Assembly (NCBI GenBank): GCA_021464415.1 | Contig: CM038468.1 | Location: 28,446,969 to 28,510,968, forward strand | Source: Lonicera japonica | Taxonomy: Eukaryota; Streptophyta; Magnoliopsida; Dipsacales; Caprifoliaceae | DNA length: 64,000 nt | Reading direction: 5' to 3' | In this document: positions 1 through 12,235 of the stretch, piece by piece | How positions within the stretch are numbered: position 1 is the stretch's first letter | How the letters are laid out: the number at the start of each line of letters is the position of its first letter | Translations under genes and position numbers: made by a program | The notes under the pieces: model-generated | Told to the model about the DNA's origin: nothing | What the model saw: only the letters and a program-made list of their open reading frames with translations | Databases searched by the model: none

Positions 1-148
1 TTCATATTGATTACTTTACGATCACAGCAGTAGGGGTTTTATTAACTAACAAATTTGCCTCGTAAGTGCAGAAAGAACTATGAAGTAGATAAATATTATC
101 TTCAACATTAGCATAATCTCGTAAGAAAATGAAAAGGAAAGAAGAAAC

Positions 149-263
149 CTTGTATGCAGCATCTTTCAGGATTTGAAGATTCTCCAGCTTCAACTTAAAC
201 GTCTTTATCTCTTGAGCCTGATCCTTGTGAAGCTTTTTAATAATCTCCAAGGCTTTTGTGTAT
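149..263 (-). CDS. RAD50: RAD50 exon 5 (residues 185-223)
   Basis: One base completing Arg185, then 38 codons from [10 protein letters not shown] to LKDAAYK. Acceptor AG at 265-264, donor GT at 148-147. Lys-rich helical sequence that begins the RAD50 coiled coil. Positions 1-148 are the start of intron 5; the next exon lies outside the window. Confidence 0.93.
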
Positions 264-3200
264 CTACGTAGAAATGCCAAAAACCAATTAATACCAATAA
301 CTCGAATAACAAAAAATTAAGCTATTAGGACATATGACATTGTGTTATTACCATACTAAGGCAAACATTAATTACATATACTGATAAATCCTTTTGCACA
401 GACTCCCAAAAGGAATATGTCCGTTAAGCAGTTTCAAGTACCTTTGTAAATAAATGAATAAACTGAATATTAAATGCCAGGAAAAAACCTCACTCATAAG
501 AGAACGTAGACTTGATAACAACTCCTGTCTAAATTTTAATGACTATTAATCAGGGCATACAAATTGCATGTCCAATGTACACTAAGGTCACACTGAAATG
601 TACTCCCTCCCTCTCAAAAAGATATCCCGCTTTCCTTTTTGGGATGTCTCAAATGATATTCCCATCTCCTGTCCGGGACATAAATGTACCATATCATCAC
701 AGTAGAAAATGTGTTGTGCTCTTGACCATTGATTAGGTTGAAATTAGTTGTCTCCTTGAGAAGTACCAAAGTCAAATGGGACTATATTTTTTAGATAGAG
801 GGAGTCTAAATTTTCCCGAAGGGCAAGAGAAGATAAACCTATGCAGTAGGCAGTTAACACTTAACAATTGTTGGAGAGTGGAGAGTGAATTATAGTCCTT
901 ATTCCAAATCATTGCATTTAAACTTATGTCAGCACCCGTAGCCATAATGCAACATTTTAAGAGAAACAAATTAAATACACTACAAAGGTCTTCAACCAGA
1001 GTTTTTCAATAGACGATAGAACCTATAAAACCTCATTTGCAAGTGAACATAGACTTCGTGTTCCAATCTCAAATTATATGGGTAAATATCTGCTAGTCAT
1101 TTCATTTATTAACCAAGTTACTCTACAAACCAAATGTGACAGTTTAAATACCTTTCTACGTGAGGAGATGGTTATTGTCTTATTTCAATGCATTGGTGTA
1201 CTATCCGGGATTGGATGGAGTCAAATCAATATATTTAACATTCATCAAATTCAGTGTTCTAAGGCCCTGTATAGGTCTTAAGCACTCCGCCACCAGATTC
1301 ATACAGCGCAACACTTTTTAGAAAATTGTTATTGAGCAGTTGACAATTCCTTGTTAGGTAAAATATGATATTTGATTTGACAAACAATTGAAAACTTGGA
1401 ATTAGAACCACACTGAACCAACAAAGACCGGATTCAATATTTCCTATTTGCATAAAATATGTTATTTCATGTTTCTTTTCTCTTATAAAGGACCACAATA
1501 ATGGATATATTCGCGATCAGTGAATTTAACCACTAATTCATAAACTTTGAACGTGAAGACATGCATGTCTAATTAAGAGGAGCGTGCTATGCCATTATAG
1601 AAGGATGATGATAAAAAAAATACACATGTAGGTTATCGACAGTATACGTGATAAATGTATACTGACAATCTCAGTTGATTAAACAAGTACTACTTTAAAA
1701 CCAAATGAACTGACATCGTTGGCAAAGGATATTAAGGAAGTACCTAGTGGCTGAGAAAATATCATCAAATTTCTTTTTCAACGTTGAAGGATCTTGCAAT
1801 GGCCAATTCGCCTCATCTTGGTGTACGAATATAACATTTTCAAGAACAGCCTTTGAGACACCCATAAGAGCAGGAATTTCACGGTCCATGTCAGCACACC
1901 GATAGCTTAGGCAAACTTTCTGCAATTTTGCAACAACAATAAAAAAAATGATTTGGAGCATATATTGGTGTCACATGAAGTTTCATTTGCCCCGCATTAA
2001 CTATAGAAACCTTCTTAGGTAGAAATATGCAGGAAACATATGGGCATTTCTTCTGAAGAAGTTAATGACAGTGCAATGGTCTCCAACACCGAGAAAATAA
2101 TAAATTAAAATACACAAAGCATAATAGAGGAAAGAAATAATAAACACCTCAACTGTGTTAAAGTAAATTTGTAAAAGTCAACATGAAATTTTTTTCCATT
2201 CCATGGAAAGAGATGTAGGCATTTAAAAAAATTCACATGTCCAAACAGCGTAGCCTATACATACCAATGTTTTAAAAGGCAAGGGCGTAGGCCAAGGCAT
2301 TTTCTTGTCTAAAGGCGAAGCGCATGCCTCAAGGACTAATGCGCAAGCCTTTCGTGCATTATATTTTTTAAAATTAGAAAAATAAGAAATAATTAAATGA
2401 CATGACTAACACTAAAAACAAAGAAATAACAATCACATAATCATCTTTCAAATTAGCATCAGATTTTTGCCTTCTTTGTGGGCTATTATTTCATCTAAGC
2501 TAGTGGAAGGAATGAAGATATCTGTGTTAATCAGCAGCTGGAGTGGGTCAATGAAATAATGAATACCAACATTTGAAGTGAGATTTAGTGGAATTAATCA
2601 AGACCAGAAACATGTTATTGAGTGTTTTATATTTCAGTCGTACGGCTATTTAGGTTTCTACGTTTGTATTCTATTCACCTTTGTTAACTTTTATTTTTGT
2701 CAGCTGTACATAGATTTCTGTCCTCCATCCCATTGTAAAGTGCCCATTTATTACTAAACTTGGAAAAGCAAAATTGATTGGTACCATTAAATGCAGTTGT
2801 GGGAAGGACATCCACCAACATGCGCCAAGGCTAGGAACAACGTTCACCCAAATAGAATTGAACAGGAGACAAAGAGGGTCCAGCCAACCAACGTAGACAG
2901 ACAATGGCGGATCCAACATTGTGACCTTAAGGGGCCAAAAAACACAAGTAAAAAAAATTTGAGCTTATGGAGGCCCAAAAAAAAAATCACGGCCTGATTT
3001 TCCACAATGACCAAAGAATGGTTATATTATCACTTATAAAAACTTATTTAGGAGGACCTAATTAGCATGTAATATTTTATAACCAATAAAATTAGTATTA
3101 GTAGTAAATAATCATTCCAAATATGTAGGAGGGGCCAAGGCCTCCCCGTGTCCTCCCCTAGATCCCACCAATGTGCCAGAAAACCTTCAATTTGGATAAC

Positions 3201-6200
3201 TCTCACAAATCACAATGGGCTTCTAATTGACACAGACAAAGAAGACTCAGCAATTATGATGCGCATCAACAACACCGATAATTCCAACAAGAAAACCGAA
3301 TCAAAAGACTGGGTTGAAAAGACATGGAAGACATGAGGCAATCCAAACGACCCAGAAACAAAGGCAATAAATATCTTGATACAATGGCTACACAGAAGCA
3401 AATAATAGGGAAAGTCCCTTTTAATTTGAAGGGTTACAATATTCAGGAGGACAATGAGTTGTATTGCCTGCCGGCTAAACCAAGGATCAAGGATCTCTGC
3501 TATTTATTCGCTATCAAATTCGAAAGACTTGAATCAATTTTTCTATGCAAACTCTTCTCCCTTTCTCTATCGCTGTCTTGGTCAGCTATTTCATCTCCAC
3601 CACTTTTCATCACCCTACCTACAATGTAACCTTCATCAAACCCATCACTCTATTGTTAAACCCTAATTCTAAACCAAGTGACAAGAATGCCTGGACATAC
3701 TTAATTGTTTGCAAGGATACATCCCCTTGGAACTACAAGACTTCTAATGATGCATTGGCTTCCAAAGACCGTAGTAATTGACTAAACAATGAAGTGACAT
3801 AACCCCAGTTCCAAAACACAATGTGCATAGTATACTTCAAAAGTATCTGGAAGTTATGCAAATATTCTACATCTTGTTTATCGTTTACCCCATGCAAAAA
3901 AAAAATGGAACAATATTTTTGAGGTAGTCAAGCCTCCACTGCAAAATATCAGCTTCTTTTTATTTTGTGTTACTGTTTTTACTTGTCAAAAAATAATATT
4001 GTGTAATCATTTTGGTCTTGTTAAACCCTTTTCTGGATAGGACTATAGACGACCCCTTTAGAGGAATTTCTTGGGGTGACCGTGATCTTTGTAGGCATGT
4101 TACTAATTGTTTTTTTTCCTCTTATTTCTATGTTGGGATAGAGCTTTTCTTGTATCTTTTCAGTATTTTGTTTCTTGATATACTTTAACATAGTAAAATA
4201 TCATTTCTAAGCATAGACAGACAAAATATCAAAACATCCAATTGTGTGTCCGCATATATATAAAATGAGAATATTAGAAAGGTACCTCTCCAGTGTGAGG
4301 ATTAATTGTCTGAAGCACACTCTCAATGGCCTTGTACTCCATCTTCGATGCCTTCTGTGTTAGCTGAAATGATCTTATGCACACCACATCTTTACCTGCC
4401 GCCGTCTTGAATCGAAGCTTTATCTGCCCCTTTGTCTCCGTTTCTCCAGCAACCTACACAAATATAATTTCAACCCTACAAATAGCTATATTCAAACACC
4501 CACAAACACGTGGAGGGAGTAGGGGTGCAAACGAGTCGAACCCAACTTTCAAATATTCAAGCTCATTTGCTAAAATTTAATCTACACAGAATTATTCCTA
4601 CTCAAGCTAAATTTAAGCAATATCAAGCCAAGCCTAATTCATTTACACATACAATAAACAAAACTCTTTATATTCATAAACCAATTCATCTTTATCAAGT
4701 CAAGATCAAACTCATAAACCAACTTTATCAACCTAGCATAATTCTTTCACACATACAACAAAAAATTTATATCCATAATAAGCCGAGATCAAATGCATAA
4801 ACCAACTTTATCAAGCTAAGCCTAATTCTGTTCACATAAAACAGACAACTTTATATATTCGTAAACCAATTGTTCTTATCAAGTCGAGCTGTTTGTGAGC
4901 TTACTCAGATCATGGCAAGTGCACTTGCTCATGTCGAGCAAGGTTCCTTTCAAGCTCAGCTAGTTTATTAAATGAGCAATTTATATGTGACTAAAGCTAA
5001 ATTTCAAACTCGTTTTTTAAAGTTTAATCAACATCTGTTCAACAGAATTTCTCCTAACTCAATCTTGATCCATCTCAAATTGATAGTCCAACTTCGACTC
5101 AATGTTCTAAAAATCGCTAGTCAGTCCTAGGTCAGCGAAGCTGAGACTGGAGACTGAGGGGTTAATCGTGAATTAATCGGACAAACAGTTTTTCACTATA
5201 AATATTATTTTAAATAGTATAATACTAATAAAACACAAGAAATCATAGTATTAATTCAATACATATGGCCCCTCATTGCTATTATAGTATTATTTTAAGC
5301 AAAACTAACATTATTTGAAACAGAAGTAGCAAATATAAGTTGGAATCAAACGTCAATTCAAAAACCCTCAAAGCTAGGGCTTAGAGAATTGTGCAGGGAG
5401 AGAGGAACGAATGAAACTTCAACCAATTTGGATGACTAAGGAGAGTTGAACGACTGAGAGAGAGAAGGGGACGACTAGGGTTTAGTGTAGTGAAGAGGGG
5501 GAGAGCTATGATTTAGAGAATAGCAAGAAGAATGATGTTCTATAAGGAAGAAAGAAAGGAAAGAACGTGGTTTTGAATTTTGAAACTGAAGGAATTTGAT
5601 TAAAGGAAGGGTTTTTACAAGGGGGAATAAACCCTCAAGCAAGATGCCAGCGTTTTGCAACTAATTTTTTTTCTAAAAGGACCCAAAGTAGATTAATCCA
5701 AACAGATGGATTAATCCAGACAGATAGATTAATCCAGACTAATGGATTAATCCCGATTTTCTGAACGATTTTTTACCGATTTTTCAAAATTCGATTTTTT
5801 CAAAAGACTAGGCCTAGTCTCCAACATCCCTTCAAGACTATGGATTAATTCGAAGTTGGCGCCTTTTAAGGAAACACTAAATTCAACCTAATCAATGGTC
5901 AAGAATACAACTTATTTTCTATCGTAAGATTTGGTACATTGAATATCTCCAAAAAGGAAATTAGACTATCAGTTTGAGACAGGTGGAGTAATAAACAAGC
6001 CGAGCTGTCGAGCTCAAACTCATAAACCAACTTTATCAAACTAAGGCTATATTTTTTCAAATATACTACACACAAATTTTTGTACTTATAAGCCAATAGA
6101 TCTTTATCAAGTTAATCAGGGTTCTGTTTGACGTCAACTAATTTACTAAATGAGTCTTTTATATGTGACAAAATGCTAAACACGCAAAATATTTCCACAA

Positions 6201-7492
6201 ATACACTTGGCACTAATGTGTTAATATGGGACCCACACACTAATTACATCACTTTGACCAACACAATGCCAATTGTGTTGATGATTTATTGTATGTAACA
6301 ACAAAATATATGATTTGATAACAAAATAGACAAGCTATAAATGTTTGCCCGAGAGAGGGGGGGGGGAATGACCTTGGGATCATGGATGAAACTATGACCA
6401 GATCTAGCATTTGGTGGCAATTCCCCGGTGCAAGAGAGCTTCAAACACTCGATAATAGTCTGAAATCGAATCAAATCAAATGAATTCAACATAAATACAT
6501 ACATATCTATCCATACTACATATAAAGCATGAGGAGTTGTTCTGTTAGGTATGTGGAGTTATGAAATTAACCTTCTAAGATCGAAAATTACATTAAATGC
6601 TTGTTTAATTCAAGTTTTTGCTGGTTCCTAAAATCCAAAATGGTAACTTCACACGGACTTCAACCTCATCAACTTAGGATTCACCATCTAGACATGAACT
6701 CTAACAAGACTCCTAGTGTAAATTTACCAATTAAAATTCTGGGAACAAACAAAAACTCAAATCAAACGAGCACTATAAGTAATATATTTTAAACGGAGAC
6801 TTGACTATGACCTTAAAAAGGAAGCACGCAAGTCGTTACCACTTAACCAAATAGCATCAAATGTGCTTAATTTAATTTAGAAATCTTTACATAATACTAG
6901 GTATCACGCACTGCGTGTCACCAATTCTAGCATGTGTATATATGTATATATGTATATACAGATATGCAGGGAGCATTTCCCATAAGGACCAAGTTTAAGG
7001 TCCATTTGGATTGGTTCTTTTGAGGTGTTAAACAGATGACTTTTTTGACAAAACTTGGTGGAAATAATCTTTATGCTTAGTAGATATTTAGATCATCTCC
7101 ACCAACTTCCACCAGAAAATTCAGCCAAAAAGTAGATTAACTAAAGAATTTATATATATATATACATATGCGCATTTTTGGACATATATATCATCAATTT
7201 TTTAGCCAACCGACTTCACGAAATTTGGTAAAAATGATATATATCAAAAAACTCATCCGTTTAAACCCCTCAAAGGCACACATCCGTACGAAATGGTCCG
7301 TAAACTTGGTCCTTCTCAGAAACTTATCATCATATATGTATATATAGAGAGAGAGATTAATAAGCTTACAGTTTTGCCGGCACCGTTGGGACCGACGATT
7401 AGGGTTAAGGGGCGGAAGAAGGTGATGACGTGCCTATTCTCCGGATCGAAGCTCCGGATGCCCTTTATCAGCATCTTATCCACCGTGCTCAT
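149..7492 (-). CDS. RAD50: RAD50 DNA repair protein, N-terminal five exons (partial, 3' end off window)
   Basis: RAD50 is the SMC-like ATPase of the MRE11-RAD50-NBS1 complex, which senses and processes DNA double-strand breaks and acts at telomeres and in meiosis. Five exons (7492-7370, 6459-6373, 4453-4286, 1919-1744, 263-149) join in phase to give residues 1-223 of a family that is about 1300 residues long. The protein starts [19 protein letters not shown], has the Walker A motif GPNGAGKTT at about residues 35-43, the [18 protein letters not shown] block typical of RAD50, and the start of the first coiled coil ([15 protein letters not shown]). Every exon border has GT/AG. The start is the first ATG of the conserved N-terminus. 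Walker B, the zinc hook and the second coiled coil lie beyond the left edge. I see no stop or frameshift, so it looks functional. Introns are 910, 1919, 2366 and 1480 bp, and several hold transposon remnants. Confidence 0.96.
603..804. mobile_element. Stowaway (Tc1/mariner-type) MITE in RAD50 intron 4
   Basis: About 200 bp bounded by CTCCCTCCCTCTC on the left and GATAGAGGGAG on the right, the classic Stowaway terminal inverted repeat, with TA directly before the left end. Inside are the GGGATGTCTC and GTCCGGGACA blocks seen in mariner-like MITEs. It carries no gene. The right TA is degenerate (TCTA), so the insertion is old. Confidence 0.75.
1744..1919 (-). CDS. RAD50: RAD50 exon 4 (residues 127-185, first 2 bases of codon 185)
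   Basis: Starts [16 protein letters not shown] and ends at the Arg codon AG|A split by the intron. Acceptor AG at 1921-1920, donor GT at 1743-1742. It carries the Q-loop region [14 protein letters not shown], which coordinates ATP and magnesium in the SMC/RAD50 family. Confidence 0.95.
2270..3170. repeat. Repeat-derived stretches inside RAD50 intron 3
   Basis: Two pieces look transposon-derived. About 2270-2350 is G-rich with AAGGC/AAGGCG motifs of a kind often seen in plant dispersed repeats. About 2905-3165 runs from a GGCGGATCCAAC...AAGGGGCC end to GGAGGGGCCAAGGCCTCC...GATCCCACC, with GGGGCC/GGCCCC blocks at both sides, as in short non-autonomous elements. No coding sequence and no clear target duplication was found. 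Confidence 0.3.
4286..4453 (-). CDS. RAD50: RAD50 exon 3 (residues 71-126)
   Basis: 56 codons, from [15 protein letters not shown] to QTINPHTGE. Acceptor AG at 4455-4454 and donor GT at 4285-4284, both phase 0. It includes [15 protein letters not shown], a stretch very well conserved among plant RAD50 proteins. Confidence 0.94.
4518..5060. repeat. Dispersed repeat with internal tandem units, RAD50 intron 2 end/intron 3 junction side
   Basis: Lies in intron 2, just upstream (minus-strand sense) of exon 3. It starts AGGGGTGCAAACGAGTCGAA, a type of end common among plant hAT-like elements. It then repeats variants of CATAAACCAACTTTATCAAG and TTTATATTCATAAACC about every 80-100 bp. A fragment of the same sequence recurs at about 6000-6120. 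No open reading frame of interest. Confidence 0.45.
5100..5850. repeat. Probable transposon remnant with short tandem GATTAATCCA units in RAD50 intron 2
   Basis: The left side has AAAAATCGCTAGTCAGTCC and the right side GACTAGGCCTAGTCTCC, similar motifs in opposite sense. Near the right side (about 5690-5757) a 16-17-bp unit containing GGATTAATCCAGAC is repeated about four times. The middle has GA-rich, leader-like sequence. Type not determined. Confidence 0.35.
6373..6459 (-). CDS. RAD50: RAD50 exon 2 (residues 42-70)
   Basis: 29 codons, TIIECLKL to FIHDPK, with AG at 6461-6460 and GT at 6372-6371. Contains the [13 protein letters not shown] block found in plant RAD50. A run of nine or more G on the plus strand lies immediately past the donor, inside intron 2. 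Confidence 0.94.
6966..7322. mobile_element. Foldback MITE (family 1, copy A) in RAD50 intron 1
   Basis: An imperfect inverted repeat runs almost the whole length. The left arm has AAGGACCAAGTTTAAGGTCC and the right arm read in reverse has AAGGACCAAGTTTACGGACC. Both arms continue into AAACAGATGA or AAACGGATGA and TTTTTTGA blocks. The same sequence family occurs at 25471-25851. No coding capacity. A TA-rich stretch separates the arms. Confidence 0.65.
7370..7492 (-). CDS. RAD50: RAD50 exon 1 (residues 1-41)
   Basis: Coding part of exon 1, from the ATG at 7492-7490 to a GT donor at 7369-7368. It encodes the N-terminal beta strands and most of the Walker A loop, ending GPNGAGKT in phase 0, so the last Thr of the nucleotide-binding loop comes from exon 2. 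The match to plant RAD50 N-termini is continuous. Confidence 0.95.
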
Positions 7493-7745
7493 CTTGTCTT
7501 TCCTTCTATTAGATTAGATTTCGTCAATTTTACAAAGGAATTGTCTGCATAATAAGGAGTGAGTTTTACTCGGGAGAAAGCAATTTTTTTTGCAAAGAAG
7601 AGGGAAAGGGGTTTTTTCGGAGGTGCAGGAGGGTTTAGAAAGTGAACAGAAAGGGCGGGTAAAAGGACCCTCGGTGAGTGTCTCTTTCGTGTCAGCTCTT
7701 AGAGAAATGTGAATATTTTTTGGCCAAAAGGATTTGCACACTACA
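7493..7745 (-). promoter_or_regulatory. RAD50 5' leader and proximal promoter region
   Basis: Sequence immediately upstream of the RAD50 ATG. It is richer in G and C than the AT-rich DNA beyond about 7745 and, read on the minus strand, is C/T-rich in blocks, as plant 5' leaders often are. No TATA box or start site can be fixed with confidence, so the boundary between leader and promoter is a guess. Confidence 0.4.
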
Positions 7746-8796
7746 TTTTATTAAATAATATTTTATTTTTTAATCGTTCGATTATAAATAACTAAATATT
7801 ACTAAAAATTAAGTAGAATATTTTGTTACACATTGAATTTTATTAAAAATTTAACGAATAATATTTTTTTGAATAAAGAATAAGAGACTTATTTTATTTT
7901 ATATTTTAAATGAAGGTATTTGAATAAATTTATTTTTAATTAGTTATCTATTAACTAAATTACCCCTTTGTTATTTTTATTAGTCTCAATTATACCCTTC
8001 TGTTTTAAACAAATTCATATTCACTCGCGGGAAAAGAGACTACAATATTTTATTGGATTATACTGCGTTTTAGGTTTTCAATGCAATTCTAAGATCTATT
8101 TTGTAACTTTTTATGTTTTTCTTTGTTTTGCTTATTTTAATAAATTTTCGTTTTACAGTTAGTGGTGTTCATTGGATATTTTCGTCAATGTTATATGTGA
8201 TTGTTATTTAATTAGGTTTTTCTACGGTTTTTGTAAGGTTTGCAGTTCGTGAACTATATATGTTATCTATTTAGTATTAACTAAATTCGGAAAATCCCTA
8301 GAGGGGGGGTTGTTTTTAAAACTTAATTATTTTAAAAATATAAAAATATTTGAGTCTATATTTATCAAGCTCAAGAACAATTATACCCTTCTAGGTTTTA
8401 AACAAATTCATATTCACTCGCGGGAAAACTATGAGATACACCTCTCCAAATATGATTTGAATAAGTTTTGGTGGCTAACAAAGTACAATATCTCCTGTAT
8501 AACAATCAAATGAAGCTCACACTAAAAGATTCAAAATTGATCAAAGAACTCAAAAATGAAAGGATCAATTAAATGTGACTTGAATACTTTGTATATATGT
8601 AAAATGAGTTTTTAGAATGCGTTGTTAAAACATCTAAGACATCATATTTATTTACAAAATCAATCGTTGGGGATGATTAAGAGAGGTTTTGGCAATTCAT
8701 TTTATCCAACAGCAGTTTAGACAAAAAAATCAAAATTGTTTTGTTATTTTTTTTGTAAGTCAAATTTTGTCAAAATGACAGGAGTTTTTCTTTGTA
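7746..8796. repeat. AT-rich intergenic DNA with a 47-50-bp direct repeat
   Basis: No gene seen. Two near-identical copies of a segment containing AACAAATTCATATTCACTCG occur at 7988-8034 and 8379-8428. They differ by a few bases and lie in the same orientation about 390 bp apart. The spacing could reflect a small element or a local duplication. TG...CA ends were not found. Confidence 0.55.
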
Positions 8797-9459
8797 AAAA
8801 TTTCAAAAGCGGAGTTTGGGAAGGCCTATTACCGTTAGATCAAAATGGGCAAAAATAAGCGATTAAACGAAAAATAAAAATATTTTTCCAATTTAATAAT
8901 TTATCCAAATAAAATTCTAATGTTTTACAAATATAGTTAGATACCCATTTTTATTATGCTTAAAATATGATCATTTAAAATTAATATGAATTTATTTTGA
9001 AACTCATTTTTGTAAAATGGTTTTTCAAATAAATTCAATTGATTTTCTTTAAAAGATGTAAGAATATGTTTGAGCTATATAATCAATCAATTCCAATGTA
9101 ATATGTGATCGAATGTTATTGTTTTTTCAAATTGATTCTTCACTTGAAGCTTTTCCCTTAGCTTTTGTTATTCTTGATCTTTGTGCTTAGGTTTTTCTTG
9201 TGGGTGATGAGATTATCTTCGTCTTGTCCAACGCTTTAGAAGAATGTAATTCGGGTATATCAGTTTGCAGTTCGTGATTGACGGATATTGATTATATCCT
9301 TGTATTCTTTGAGATTTATTTTTGATTTTCTGAAATCTATAATCTTTTCAAGAACAGTATTACACATGATTAATTTATTATTATTATCAAAATAAGATTA
9401 AGACCTTCAAGGTCAACAATTAGGTTGAATTCGTTCAATGCTATCTACGATTATTGGTG

Positions 9460-9715
9460 TGAAAGTATGGACTGCAAAGTTGATATTACAGTGAAACAGA
9501 GAAACTTTGCAAAGAAAATTATACTGCAATATGAATTTTGCACTAAAATTATGGACTGCAATATAAATTTTGCACCAAAATTATGGACTGCAGAGTTCAT
9601 ATTGCAGTAAAATATGGACTGCAAAGTTCACATTGTAGTGAATTATGGACTACAATATGAACTTTGCACCAAAATTACGGACTGCAAAGTTCATATTGTA
9701 GTTAAATGAGTAGTA
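9460..9715. repeat. TGCA-bounded 31-bp repeat, cluster A
   Basis: About 8 degenerate units of an 18-bp core, TGCAATATGAACTTTGCA or its reverse complement, separated by linkers such as GTGAAATATGGAC and CCAAAATTATGGAC. It lies upstream of the transposase gene. Confidence 0.85.
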
Positions 9716-10167
9716 GGTATTTTGCAAAATAGACTTTGCTATGATGTTTATCCGTTCTTATTTTCTTCGTATTTTATAGGGATATTTCAAGTGGGGTCAT
9801 TGCAATGATTTTTTTTAGTGGTAATTCTTTTGGTGTTCGTATAGGGCTCAATTTTTCACTTTCCGAGTTCAAGGAAATGTATATGCGAAAGATGGTCTGA
9901 AATTAATCATTGCTTGTTTGAAATGTATGTTATTCGTGATGAGAAAGAGATAGTTATAAGCACCGACGAAGAGATTAAATGTATGATATGTTCTATTGTT
10001 ATTAAGGGAAAAAATATTGTCAATGTCTTTATGAGATTGGCAAAGTGCTTCTAATTCCAATGCTGCCGCTAATGATACTTATAGTGCATCAAATGGTTCA
10101 GTAACTCGTTCAGACACATCGGAGGTCCGTCAACCTCTAAAATCAATTGTTTAGGTAAATGCAATAA

Positions 10168-12019
10168 CCGGATGTTGGACAGAGATTTGAACTTGGTGCA
10201 AAAGACTTCCGTTTAAAGCTAATACAGTTTTCAATTAAGAGAGGTTTTGATTACAAGTTTAAAATGAATAATGCTACAAGAATAACGGTTGTTTGCAATA
10301 AATATGAGGAAATGGGATGTCAATGGAGGATGCATGCTTCACAAAAATTCAATCTACCGAACTTCTTTGTTATTAAAAGGATGGTTAGTGAGCATACTTG
10401 CGGTGTCGGTTATAAGGATTTGAGAAAGCCGCCTATGAGTAGTAAGCTTGTGAAAACTGATATTATGGACTTAGTTAGAGATAGGCCCCTTGTGAAACCT
10501 TCCTGAAATTATTGATGATTTTTGAAAGGACTACGGAGTTCGATTGAGTTATTATTACGCTTATGCACGAAGAGAATTAGCTGTGAAGGAAATACACAGC
10601 GATGAGTCATTATCATTCAACAACCTTATTTGGTATTTAGAGGCCTTAAAGAAGATAAATCACGATAGCTACACCATACTTGAAGTCAATGAAAAGACCA
10701 ATAAGTTTCAGAGACTATTTGTCTCATTTGAGGCTCAAAATTTTGGCTTTAAGTTTTGTCGTCCTCTATTATGCTTAGATGGGACATTCTTAAAAGGAAA
10801 GTTCAAGGTATGCATACTAGCAATTACAGGAATAAATGGCAATGGATGTATACTTATCTTTTTTTATTATTCGATCCAAGTATGATTTCATTATTCCTTG
10901 TTATTATTAATATGTAAAAGCGTTAATTGTGAATTGATAATTATTTTCTTCTTTATTTGATATTGTTGTAGAAATATTCCCTTTTGGGATGGCCGTTGTT
11001 GATTCAGAGATTGTGCAAAATCGATATTGATTTTTGAACCATTTGAAGGTTTTTTTGCCTAGTGATAGAGTTTTTACATTTATATCGGATTGGCATTGGG
11101 GTTTGGTGAAGTCAATACCTGAAGTTTTTCCAAACTCCTATCATAGCTATTGTAAATGGCATTTGAAGAACAACTTGAGTACTTGTTTCTCGGCCAAAAG
11201 CAAGAAGAAATCATTCATCTTGCAGTTGTTTGTGGATTGTGCATATGCCTCTACACATATTGAGTTTTAAACTGCGTTTAATGATTTGAAAAGTGCTGCT
11301 GGAAATGAAATAAATGATTTTCTAAAAAAAGCGCCGATAGATCATTGGTCAAATGTCTATTTCCCCGGACAAAGGTATGGAATGATGTGTTCAAATATTG
11401 CGAAAAGCTTTAATAGCTAGATTGTGAAAGAACGCAGTCTACCCATTCATCTCGATGCTGGACAAAATTCGTTTAAAGTTGATGACCATGATATTCAACC
11501 GGACATGAGAGTTCAAGAAATTGGAACACAGTGTTATGCCCTGACATGGAAAAATATTTTGTCTGAGAAGATTAATGCGAGTAAGACCTGGAAAGTTACG
11601 AAGTCAAATGATTTTGTTTTCGAAGTTCAAAAGAAAAAAAAGTCATAAGGTGGACCTTTACTACAGGCATTGTAGTTGCAATGGTTGGAAAATTGAAGGC
11701 TTTCCTTGCAATCATGCGGTGTTGTCAATTTTGGCCGATGGAAAATGTGTTTATGATTTTTGTGATCCTTGTTTTTCTAGCATGAATTATCAGAGATCGT
11801 ACTCCCATGCGATATTTCCTATCCCTAATGTTGATAGGCCAAGAGACGTGACAAATGAATTGCATATTTTACCTCAAGAAGTGAAAGAGAACCGTAGGGC
11901 GTCCAAAAAGGAACCGAATTTCAAATACTGGCTCAAAAGTGAGGAAGATGCGTAAGTGCAGAAGGTGTCAACATCTTAGGTTTCACAACAAAAAGACTTG
12001 TTCGGAAAGTATCCGTTAA
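10168..12019 (+). pseudogene. mudrA-type MULE transposase, degenerate
   Basis: Catalyses cut-and-paste movement of Mutator-like elements. In order: a MULE DNA-binding region starting GQRFELGAKDFR and continuing through GCQWRMHAS (10168-10506, frame ending in a stop), a frameshift, then YYYAYARRELAVKEI to the first catalytic Asp in CLDGTFLKGKF (GAT at 10778). After a possible intron comes FLPSDRVFTFISDWHWGL with the second Asp (11088). NSYHSYCKWHLKNNL and the third acidic residue in HIEF (11262) follow, then a SWIM zinc finger (CSC at 11671-11679, CNH at 11707-11715) and a C-terminal zinc knuckle KCRRCQHLRFHNKKTC (11948-12019). Stops and frameshifts near 10506, 11028, 11268, 11420 and 11953 break it. 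Weak N-terminal coding signs reach back to about 9850. All DDE residues remain recognisable. Confidence 0.85.
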
Positions 12020-12235
12020 TTTTAGTATATCATGTGTACTAGTTGTTAAGTACACTTTACTTTTGATCTTTCTTTGTGTTAATTTGAAGATCGTGAAAAA
12101 ATTGTTTGGTTTTTATTTGGATTTCTTTAAACTTTTGATGACGGGTTATATTTGTTTCTTAGACATAGATAAAATGAATGGTAAGATTTAACTATTCTTA
12201 TCTGGATATCTTAAATGTAGATAAAATGAATTGCA

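Noticed and set aside
539..969. Open frames in RAD50 intron 4
   Set aside because: They lie across or next to a Stowaway-like MITE and have no protein family.
3324..3781. Overlapping plus-strand open frames in RAD50 intron 3
   Set aside because: Composition is unremarkable, three frames overlap, none is recognised, and they lie in an intron of an intact gene.
7293..7517. Plus-strand open frame over RAD50 exon 1
   Set aside because: It is the antisense of the conserved RAD50 N-terminus.
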